A stretch of DNA of 48,953 nt. It comes from Nocardiopsis flavescens (GTDB lineage: Bacteria; Actinomycetota; Actinomycetes; Streptosporangiales; Streptosporangiaceae). The stretch spans positions 1 through 48,953 of the forward strand of contig NZ_FQZK01000033.1 of the NCBI RefSeq assembly GCF_900141985.1, written 5' to 3'. Made by a program: the position numbers and the translations under genes. This document shows positions 23,070-30,415 of this stretch, one piece after another (position 1 is the stretch's first letter; the number at the start of each line of letters is the position of its first letter). Below the pieces are notes generated by a model. It made no database searches, was not told the DNA's origin, and worked only from the letters and a program-made list of their open reading frames with translations.

Positions 23070-25337
23070 TCAGTCGTCGTTCAGCCAGAAGGGCACATCG
23101 CGCTTCCGGTCCCTGCGGGGAGTTCCGGAGCCCTCCCCCCAGAAGGGGGTGATGGGGGCATTGTCGCCGCTCTTGCCGGAGCCGCTCAACCACCCGCCCT
23201 CGCCGTCTCCGCGACGGCGCTCCGGAGCCGGCGGTGCCGGACGGCCGGGGCGCTGCGGTGCCGGGCGCTCCCGGCGCTCGCGCGGCACGCCCCACCGGGA
23301 TCCGCGGGCGTCGGGGTTCCCCCTCGCCGGCGTGTCCTCGCGGCTGTTGAAGATGCCGCTCCCGGTACCGGGCTCGACCCGGTCGGCGCCGGCCGCCCGG
23401 CCGAATCCGGCCCCGGACCCGCCGTCGTCCCGCCGCTCGGAGCGACCGCCGGAGGCGGTGCCGAAGACCGAGCCCCATCCGGTGTCACCGGCCCCGGTGT
23501 AGCCGCCGCTGGGCCGGGGCGGAATGGCGCCGCTGCGCCCGCTCAGGCTGGGGGCGTCGTCGGCGGTGCGCCTGGCACCGGCCGGACGGGAGCCCCCGTC
23601 CTGGCGGCTGACGTTGAGCGGCGGCGCGGTCCCGTTGTCACGGACCCGTCCGTAGCCACCGCCGGTCCCCCGCACCCGCGCGGGCTCGGCGGCCTCGCCC
23701 ACGGTCTCCTCCCCGACCCTGGGGTCGACCGCCGCCCCGTTGCCCGCGGGGACGCCGGCCGCGGCCCCGGCGATGGCCGCGCTGTTGCGGCGCCCCCAGT
23801 TCTGGGCCTTGAGGTAGGCCACCGGGGGCAGGACGGTCGCGCTCTTGGACAGGACCTGACTGCCGGCGGCGTCTCCGACGACACGGGAGGTGAAGGTGTT
23901 CGCGTTGACCGAGGAGAAGAGGTACGCGAAGGGCTTGCGGTAGACGAAGAGCGCCACCGTGAACAGGGCCAGCAGGATCATCTGCAGGCCCCAGCCCAGG
24001 CTGGTGGACATGATCATGCCGTAGCACATGACCAGCAGGGAGATCAGGAGGACCACGAAGATCTGCTTGAGCAGGAACCCCACCATCAGCTCCACCCAGC
24101 GCAGCAGCACCATGCGCCCGTAGCCGGGGTGGATGCCGATGAGCAGGAAGACCGGGGACAGCAGGAACAGGATCAGGAAGGCGATCTTGAGGACGATGAG
24201 GGCCACCGATCCCGCGAGGATCAGCCCTCCGGCGAAGACGGACGCGAACAGGGCCAGGGTGGCGACCCCCAGCCTGCTGCCCTGGTCCTGGCCGGAGAAG
24301 AGCGGGTAGATGCTGGGGTAGGAACTCTGGACACTCGAAGCGATCTCTTCGTAATTCTCCTGTTTGTCCTGAATCAGTTGATTCGCATCGATCTCCTCAT
24401 CGGCGATCTGCTGCTGTTCGATCCTGTTGATCCCTTGTGTGGCGATCAGGTCTGAAGCATGATGAACAGCAGCGTTCTCGGCGATGTCCCCGTTGCCGAA
24501 CTGCCCCGCCACCCACGGCTGGCAGACCAGGCTCGACCACAGCATGTCCGCGTTGCGCCGCACCTGGAAGTCGGACTCCGACTCCCAGTCCGCCCGCTCC
24601 GGCGCCTCCGCTCCCGGGGGGCAGGTCCCCGACCCTCCCCCGTACGGGATCTGGCCGACCGTGCTCGTCACCAGCTGGCCGCCCGAGTTGACCAGGCTGC
24701 TCGCCAGCCCCATCACCTGTGCGGGGTTGACCATGATCCACAGTCCCAGAGCCGTGGCCCCGACCATCCACACCGTCGACTCCAGGGTGAGCGTCATCCG
24801 CTTGCGGATGAGCCCGTACCAGCCGAGCCAGATCGCGCCCAGGATGACGACGGTGGGGATGAGCGGCCGCCAGATCCCCTCGCGCAGGGTGACCACGACG
24901 TTCTCGACCAGCTCGTTGAAGCTGGCGAGCAGGCCGTCGGAGGTCGCCGCCTGGTAGACGGTGATGGTCGACTGGTTGATGGTCTTGGACAGGTCCCAGG
25001 CCGTGTTCGCCAGGGTGGCCTGCGGGCCGTTGCTGATCCCGTCGACGCACGACTCGGTGATCATGTGCCACTGCTGCCCGGCCGTCCCGTACTGCCCGTA
25101 CATGCTGGCGTCGGGCGGCAGGCCGTCGGGCGAGCCCTCGATGGCGGACTGGGACTGGGGCGGCACCAGCAGGCCGTCGGAGCCGCTGCCCGCGGACTCC
25201 GGCAGTGGAGCGGGCTCGCCCGGGCACAGCGGGTTGGCCTGGGCCGCGGTGAGCGGTAGGACCAGGAAACCGGCCAGCAGGAGGAACGTCATCAGGAGGC
25301 GTCGCCATCCCCGCCGTCGGACGTGCTGATCCGTCAT
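23070..25337 (-). CDS. Polytopic VirB6/TrbL/TcpH-like channel protein (755 aa)
   Basis: ATG 25337 is preferred over longer frames because AGGAG lies 7 nt upstream and a signal peptide follows at once (RRGWRRLLMTFLLLAGFLVLPLTAAQA). The body has an N-terminal exported segment, then about seven membrane helices. These include two clustered hydrophobic blocks (LGVATLALFASVFAGGLILAG, FLILFLLSPVFLLIGIHPGYG, FLLKQIFVVLLISLLVMC), typical of VirB6/TcpH scaffold proteins of type IV secretion. The C-terminal ~190 residues are a Gly/Arg/Pro-rich cytoplasmic tail. It is the first gene of the downstream unit (VirB8-like, wall hydrolase, anchored protein). A motif shared with two other operon heads lies 154 nt upstream. 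Confidence 0.85.
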   Translation of the reverse strand: MTDQHVRRRGWRRLLMTFLLLAGFLVLPLTAAQANPLCPGEPAPLPESAGSGSDGLLVPPQSQSAIEGSPDGLPPDASMYGQYGTAGQQWHMITESCVDGISNGPQATLANTAWDLSKTINQSTITVYQAATSDGLLASFNELVENVVVTLREGIWRPLIPTVVILGAIWLGWYGLIRKRMTLTLESTVWMVGATALGLWIMVNPAQVMGLASSLVNSGGQLVTSTVGQIPYGGGSGTCPPGAEAPERADWESESDFQVRRNADMLWSSLVCQPWVAGQFGNGDIAENAAVHHASDLIATQGINRIEQQQIADEEIDANQLIQDKQENYEEIASSVQSSYPSIYPLFSGQDQGSRLGVATLALFASVFAGGLILAGSVALIVLKIAFLILFLLSPVFLLIGIHPGYGRMVLLRWVELMVGFLLKQIFVVLLISLLVMCYGMIMSTSLGWGLQMILLALFTVALFVYRKPFAYLFSSVNANTFTSRVVGDAAGSQVLSKSATVLPPVAYLKAQNWGRRNSAAIAGAAAGVPAGNGAAVDPRVGEETVGEAAEPARVRGTGGGYGRVRDNGTAPPLNVSRQDGGSRPAGARRTADDAPSLSGRSGAIPPRPSGGYTGAGDTGWGSVFGTASGGRSERRDDGGSGAGFGRAAGADRVEPGTGSGIFNSREDTPARGNPDARGSRWGVPRERRERPAPQRPGRPAPPAPERRRGDGEGGWLSGSGKSGDNAPITPFWGEGSGTPRRDRKRDVPFWLNDD

Positions 25338-25491
25338 CTGCTGGCTCCTGCGTCGTCGTTCGGTGCCCCGGGTCATGATGGCGGACACCGTGGGGCCCGG
25401 CCCTTCCCGCCCGCCGCCACGGTCTCCCGCCGGGTGCGCGCACACGCACCGGCGCGAGGCCGCGCGCGACGGCAGGGCCCCCGGATGTCTT

Positions 25492-25510
25492 TACCCCATC
25501 CTCTATGGTG
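25492..25510 (-). promoter_or_regulatory. Shared secretion-locus motif, copy 1 (upstream of VirB6-like operon)
   Basis: On the minus strand: CACCATAGAGGATGGGGTA. It differs from copy 3 (40463-40480) by one inserted base and one substitution and shares CAC..TATrG with copy 2. It lies 154 nt before the VirB6-like start. A promoter or activator site is inferred. Confidence 0.6.
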
Positions 25511-26691
25511 CTCCATCACCGGGTTCGCGTACGGGCACAACGCGATGGGTTTTCGGGTTATCTATCCGACCACACCCCGACTGGGGGTGACAAAGGGTTC
25601 ACATAACAACGTTTCCGCAGCTAGTGGACATCATCGGCCTTACATAAGACCCGAAAATCGCCCATCCGCAATTACCCCTCCCGCCACTCCTTATGATCGG
25701 CGTCACACCAGCACCCGTGTCCAAAAGTGGACACTCGACGGGCAATCGGGCTGGTACCCGGTGCCGGCCTCGGCTTCTGCGGAAACCGCAGCCGGGTTTG
25801 TCGCAGGACCGAAAAGAAGTCATCCGGAGAAGTCGGGGACGCGTTCCCGCGCGCATCGCACCGGTGGCGGTACCGCGTCCCGCGGGACCCGTGGTCACCA
25901 GGTGCCCCACCGCCCCCTCCCGTCCGACCGGCCGACCGTGCCGGAACCGGCGTTCCGGTCGGGGCCGCGGCTCCCGCCGCGGGCCCCGGGAGCACCGCCG
26001 GACGCCTCCACAGCGGAGTCCGGCGGGATCCTCGCCCGCGTCAGCCCGGCCGGGCCGGGCAGTCCCGGGCCGGTCGAGGCGGATGCGCGGCCCCTCGGCC
26101 GAGATCTCCCGGCGGTGCGGGCGGAGGTCCCGCCGCCGGAATTCCGCCGCGGCGGCCGACGCTTCCGGCCGGGCCGGGGCGGAGCGGAGCGAGCACCCGG
26201 GGAGGGGACCGCGGTGCCGCGAGGACGCGGGGCGCAGCCGGGCGCCCGGGCACTTCCCGCCTCCCCCGGCGGCGGGAGCCCGGGCACGGGAGCGCGCCCG
26301 CCGGCCGTTCCGCCGGCACGGCGCCCCGGGGCGCGGGCGCCCCCTGGGCCGGGGGCGGGCCGTGGCGGGGATCGCATCTGCGGGGAGCGGGGGCGGCGGC
26401 CCCGCCCCGGGCGTCACCCTGTGTGAGGGCCGCGCGGTTTCCCGAGCCGTTTTCCCGGGGCCGCGGACACCGTTCCGAAAGGCTCCGGGAACCGCGCCCG
26501 GCCGCGGCGGAAAACGGTGTCCGAACAGCGGCGGACCGCTTCCCCCTCCGTTGGCGACCGGGCCCCGCGACCGCGGGAACCCCTGCGGTGCGGGGCATCC
26601 GGCCGCCGACCGTTTCGGTCACCTTCCGTGGCGCCCCCTGCGGAGGGAGAACGGGAGTTCACCGCGGAAATACCGCGGAAAGCGTCGATGA
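25511..26691. other. ~1.2-kb gene-free interval between the VirB6-like operon and the kinase
   Basis: The left third (25540-25720) is noticeably AT-richer, with TTATGAT and TAACAACG stretches. It contains GTGTCCA-AAAG-TGGACAC (25717-25734) and a CTGCGG-AAA-CCGCAG hairpin near 25778-25792. The remainder is very GC-rich with long Arg/Pro/Gly frames in all six phases, the signature of non-coding high-GC DNA. A 9-bp direct repeat, CCGCGGAAA, occurs twice 11 bp apart near 26663-26682. I cannot support any gene here. Confidence 0.55.
25717..25734. repeat. Perfect inverted repeat GTGTCCA-AAAG-TGGACAC
   Basis: A 7-4-7 palindrome lies 380 nt upstream of the VirB6-like operon. A shorter palindrome with the same TGTCC/GGACA arms lies upstream of the TcpC-like operon (40675-40688). 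It is likely a protein-binding site, function unknown. Confidence 0.5.
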
Positions 26692-26732
26692 CCACCGTGG
26701 ACTCCGGTGGCGGGTCCTTTCTCGGATAGATT
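26692..26732 (+). promoter_or_regulatory. Putative promoter and operator of the Ser/Thr kinase gene
   Basis: CCACCG-TGGACTC-CGGTGG (26692-26710) is a 6-7-6 inverted repeat; 16 bp after it comes TAGATT (26727-26732), a good -10. The palindrome would overlap the -35 region. The start codon is 40 nt further on, after AAGGGA. Confidence 0.5.
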
Positions 26733-26772
26733 GGCCTGCGCATCGTCCCCCACGCAGAAGGGATGCGCCCCC

Positions 26773-28746
26773 ATGTCCACACCCCGCTCCTCCGTCGGCC
26801 GTTACGAGCTGCGCGGGCCGCTCGGCGCAGGCGGGATGGGTACGGTGTGGCACGCCTGGGACCCCGCCCTCCAGCGCGACGTCGCGGTCAAGGAGGTCGT
26901 CCTCCCCGAGGGCATGAGCGACGAGGACCGCGGCGAGGCGCGCGAGCGCACCCTGCGGGAGGCGCAGGCGACCGCGCGGATCAGGGACAACGCCGTGGTG
27001 ACGGTCCACGACGTCCTGGAGCACGAGGGCACCCCCTGGATCGTGATGGAGCTGCTCAGCGGGCGGTCGCTCCAGCACCACCTGGACCAGGACGGCCCCG
27101 TGTCCGCGGCCCGGGTGGAGGAGGCGGCCCGGTCGCTGCTGAGCGGCCTGCGGGCCGCGCACGCGGTCGGCGTCACCCACCGGGACGTCAAGCCCGCCAA
27201 CATCATGCTCACCGAGGACGGCCGGACGGTGCTGACCGACTTCGGCATCGCGAACGTCGACGGGAGCACCGCGCTGACCCAGACCGGCGTGTACATCGGC
27301 TCGCCCGAGTACATGGCGCCGGAGCGGTTCGAGGGCGAGCGGGCGCTGCCCGCCTCCGATATGTGGAGCCTGGGCGTCACCCTGTACGCGCTGCTGGAGG
27401 GCCGCTCCCCGTTCAAGCGCGAGAGCGTCACCGGGATCATCAGCGCGGTGCTCACCGCGCCGATGCCGCCCCGGCTGTCGGTGCCGGGCGGGGCGGACGA
27501 CCCGGCCGCGGCCCCGCTGCGCGGGCTGATCGGGGCACTGCTCGACCGCGACGCGTCCTCCCGGCCCACGGCGGAGCAGGCGCTGGAGCTGCTGGACCGG
27601 GCCCGGGAGGAACGGGCCCGCGACGGGGGCACGGCCGCGCTCCCCGCGGGCGGCGGGGCTCCGGGGGACGCCGGTGCCGCCGACGGCGGCGCGGAGGGCG
27701 ACGGCACCGCCCCCGCGAGTCCGACGGGACCGGCCACGGGCGGCGGCGCACCGGCCTCCGGCCCCGGGACCGGAGCGGTGCCGGCGGCGACGGGCCCGCA
27801 GAGCCCTTCGGGGCCGTACACCTCGCAGGGAACGCACACGCCCTCGGGCCCGCACACCGCGCAGGGGCCGTACGCCGCCCCAGGGCCGCGGACGCCCTCC
27901 GGACCGTACCCGCCGGGGCCGCCCGCCCCCTATCCCCTCTCCGGGCCGCAGGCGCCCCTTCCCGCGACCCCCCCGCATCCGGCGGGCGGTCCGCAGAACC
28001 CCTACGCTCCCCATCCGGCCCGGCCGCCGCAGGGCGCGCCCCAGGGCCCGGCCGGGCCGACGGCGTCCGGCCCCCGGCCGCTGCCCGGTACCGGCGCTCC
28101 CCCCGGCAGCGGCGGGTTCGGGGGCCCGACCGGCCCCCGGCCGGCCGCCCACCCCGGCACGGGCGGTGGCTCCGCCCACACCGGCCGCGGCGCGTACCCC
28201 GTGCCGCCGCCGCACGCCCCCCGGCCCGGCGCGCCCGTCCCCCCGGCGGGCCACCCGGGTCCGGGTGTCCGGTTCGACCGGGCCGCCGCATACGGTCCCG
28301 GACGCGCGGACACCGGGGGTGTTCCCGTTCCCGGCCCCGGACGGCCGCCCGCGCCGGGGCTGTCGTTCTCCGTGGTCGCGGCGTGCGCGATGCTCGGGCT
28401 CAACGGCCTGTACCTGCTGGCCCTGGCCCTGCTGTCGCTCGGCGGTTCGGGCACCGTCTTCGCCGGCTGGGGCGGGCCGCTCCTGCTCACGCTGTGGGGC
28501 GGGGTGTCGGCGGCCTCGGTGGTCGGCCTGCTGCTGCGCTCGCGGCTGGTGTACGGGCTCGTGGTGCTGTTGCAGGTGGCGGTGTCGGTGGCCCTGGTCT
28601 TCACCCTGTTCACCGTGGTCGTCTACACGCCCGAGGACCTGTCGTTCTACCTGGTGATGCTGCTGTTCAACCTGGTGATCGGCGGCCTGCTGCTGTTCCC
28701 GCCCAGGGCGCGGGCGTACTTCCGGCTGGGCGCGTCGTTCGGCTGA
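26773..28746 (+). CDS. Transmembrane Ser/Thr protein kinase (PknB-like kinase domain, 657 aa)
   Basis: The start is ATG with AAGGGA about 8 bases upstream. The kinase domain (1 to ~290) is complete: Gly loop GAGGMGTV (19-25), Lys40 in VAVKEV, HRDVKPAN with catalytic Asp138, DFG Asp156, MAPERF and SDMWSLGVTLY. A Pro/Gly-rich cytoplasmic linker of ~240 residues follows, with repeated SGPYT/SGPHT/QGPYA units, then four membrane helices (~550-650) with almost no exported part and no PASTA domains. It phosphorylates cytoplasmic targets in response to an unknown signal in the membrane. It lies on the strand opposite to the secretion-like genes that flank it and may act on them. Confidence 0.95.
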   Translation: MSTPRSSVGRYELRGPLGAGGMGTVWHAWDPALQRDVAVKEVVLPEGMSDEDRGEARERTLREAQATARIRDNAVVTVHDVLEHEGTPWIVMELLSGRSLQHHLDQDGPVSAARVEEAARSLLSGLRAAHAVGVTHRDVKPANIMLTEDGRTVLTDFGIANVDGSTALTQTGVYIGSPEYMAPERFEGERALPASDMWSLGVTLYALLEGRSPFKRESVTGIISAVLTAPMPPRLSVPGGADDPAAAPLRGLIGALLDRDASSRPTAEQALELLDRAREERARDGGTAALPAGGGAPGDAGAADGGAEGDGTAPASPTGPATGGGAPASGPGTGAVPAATGPQSPSGPYTSQGTHTPSGPHTAQGPYAAPGPRTPSGPYPPGPPAPYPLSGPQAPLPATPPHPAGGPQNPYAPHPARPPQGAPQGPAGPTASGPRPLPGTGAPPGSGGFGGPTGPRPAAHPGTGGGSAHTGRGAYPVPPPHAPRPGAPVPPAGHPGPGVRFDRAAAYGPGRADTGGVPVPGPGRPPAPGLSFSVVAACAMLGLNGLYLLALALLSLGGSGTVFAGWGGPLLLTLWGGVSAASVVGLLLRSRLVYGLVVLLQVAVSVALVFTLFTVVVYTPEDLSFYLVMLLFNLVIGGLLLFPPRARAYFRLGASFG

Positions 28747-28749
28747 CGG

Positions 28750-28960
28750 GTCCTCCCTCCACGGCCGCGGCCCCTCCCGCCGCACCATCTGGACCAGCGC
28801 TCCCGAGCGCGCCGCGAACACCCCGAAGGCACCCTCCACCGGGGTCGGCCGGTGGACGAGGTCGCGCGCGGCGGCCCCGCTCAGGGGTTCGGCGCAGTCC
28901 ACGAAGCCCGTGCGGCCGGTCGCCGCGTCGGCGTACGCGGCGTCCGGCAGGGCCCCCCGG
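28750..28960 (-). pseudogene. Possible gene remnant between kinase and coiled-coil membrane gene
   Basis: In one minus-strand frame the stretch reads like folded protein (DAAYADAATGRTGFVDCAEP, then PTPVEGAFGVFAARSGALVQ) with strong GC at third positions. It has no ribosome site, no convincing start and no in-frame stop before it runs antisense into the kinase gene. It may be the decayed C-terminal half of a small protein or chance. The rest of 28747-29096 shows nothing else. Confidence 0.25.
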
Positions 28961-29096
28961 GCCGGGGGGCCGGAGCGGGCCGGCCCGCTCCCACCGCCCA
29001 GCGGGCCGGGGCGTCCCCGATCCGGTCCCGGGACAGGACGGGTCCGCCCGCCCGCGGCGTCCGGGGCGGTACCGCGCACGGCCGGGGCGGCTGCGG

Positions 29097-30134
29097 TCAG
29101 AAGAGCAGGGCGTGGCCGGTGAGGCGGTCGACGTGCTCGTCGCGGACCCGGCGGGCGGCCTCGGCGGTGGCGGCCAGCTCCGACACCTCCGGGGACCCCG
29201 TCCCCAGGAACGACGCGGCGGCGCGGTGTTCGGCGTAGGCGGCGGTGGAGTCGGCCGCCTCCTGGCACTGCTCCCACTCGCGGTGGGCCTCCACCGCCCG
29301 CTCCACCAGGCGGCCGTACTCGGCGATCTGCCCGACCCGGGCGCGCACGGCGTCCTCCACCGCGCACAGGTGCTCGCGCTGGGGCCTCAGCGCCTCGCGC
29401 ACCCGCGGGGAGCCGGCGCGCTGCCAGCGGCGCAGGTGGGCCCGGCGCAGCTCGCGCTGGCGGACGAGCAGGACGGCGATGCGCCACTCCTGGTCGCGCA
29501 GCACCTCCAGGGCGCGGTCGGTGTCGAGTGAGTCCCCGCCGCCGAACGCGTCGCGGGCGCGCTCGACCAGGTCGATGGTGTGCTGGACGGCGGCGAGGGC
29601 CGCGTGGTCGGCCTCGCTGAGGTCGTCCGGGTGGACGACGGCCCCCTCCGGGGCGTCGTCAGGCGGCCCCTCCTGGACGCGGGAGGTGAGGGCGTCGATC
29701 GTGACCAGGGCGACCAGGACCGCGAACAGTCCCCACGGGATGCCCGCGGAGGGGTCCCCGGGCAGCAGGTCGAGCAGCCAGACCGGGCCCGCGGCGAGGG
29801 CCCCGGCCCCGGCCGCGACCCCGGCGGTGCGGGTGGCGGGGTGGGCGTCGCCGCGCAGGGCGAGGGCGGCGACGTGGGCGACGAGGCCGATGTTGACGAT
29901 GGCCATGCCCAGGTACCAGCCCGCGGTGGCCAGGGACAGGGTGAGCGTGCCTCCGACCGCGAGCAGGTGGACGGCGGCTTCGCGCAGGCGGGCGCGGCGG
30001 GTGACGGCCTCGCCTGTGGGCCACCGCACGGGGGTGCGGGGGGAGGCGGCCCCGCGGAGCAGCTCGTCCCGCCGCGGGGCGGGCAGGGCGGGGTCGATGA
30101 CGGGTCTGGGCCGGCGGATGACGTCCTCACTCAT
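29097..30134 (-). CDS. Membrane protein with C-terminal coiled-coil, secretion-locus associated (345 aa)
   Basis: ATG 30134 follows AAGGGA. The N-terminal ~55 residues are basic/Pro-rich. Four hydrophobic segments follow (residues ~55-145: LLAVGGTLTLSLATAGWYLG, AIVNIGLVAHVAALAL, a Gly/Ala-rich helix, GLFAVLVALVTIDAL). A long helical, charged C-terminal half (ELRRAHLRRWQRAG, EYGRLVERAVEAHREWEQCQ) is probably coiled-coil and cytoplasmic. No catalytic motif is seen. It lies directly downstream of the VirB4-like gene but behind that gene's strong terminator, so it is likely transcribed separately (TACCCT near 30205-30210 is a candidate -10). A role as structural or partner subunit of the apparatus is inferred from location. 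Confidence 0.83.
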   Translation of the reverse strand: MSEDVIRRPRPVIDPALPAPRRDELLRGAASPRTPVRWPTGEAVTRRARLREAAVHLLAVGGTLTLSLATAGWYLGMAIVNIGLVAHVAALALRGDAHPATRTAGVAAGAGALAAGPVWLLDLLPGDPSAGIPWGLFAVLVALVTIDALTSRVQEGPPDDAPEGAVVHPDDLSEADHAALAAVQHTIDLVERARDAFGGGDSLDTDRALEVLRDQEWRIAVLLVRQRELRRAHLRRWQRAGSPRVREALRPQREHLCAVEDAVRARVGQIAEYGRLVERAVEAHREWEQCQEAADSTAAYAEHRAAASFLGTGSPEVSELAATAEAARRVRDEHVDRLTGHALLF

Positions 30135-30369
30135 GGACGGTCCCTTGTGAGCGTGTCGGTGCGGGGCGGTCGACGGTGATCGGGCGTCACGGGAGGAACC
30201 CGACAGGGTAAGAGATGCCCACCGCGCGACCCCACCGAACCCGGCCGCGCGCGGAGCTTGCCGGGTGTCCGCCGCGCCGGGGGACCGCCGCAGGTCGCGG
30301 GCGTGCGGTGGCCCGCACCGGTCGCCGGGCTGTCCGGGGCGCGGGCCGCCCGCCCTCCGGGACGCCCCC

Positions 30370-30412
30370 GCACGCCGGGGGCCGGGGCGCGTCGCCCCGG
30401 CCCCCGGCGTGC
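30370..30412 (-). terminator. Perfect 20-bp hairpin terminator after the VirB4-like gene
   Basis: Arms 30370-30389 and 30393-30412 are fully complementary around a 3-nt CGT loop, beginning 3 nt after the stop codon at 30416. No U-tract follows. It insulates the VirB4-like gene from the next minus-strand gene. Confidence 0.85.
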
Positions 30413-30415
30413 GCG

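Noticed and set aside
25693..26917. Several long Arg/Pro-rich frames between the VirB6-like and kinase genes
   Set aside because: Frames are open in nearly all phases at once, without start signals or codon-position bias, as expected for non-coding GC-rich DNA.
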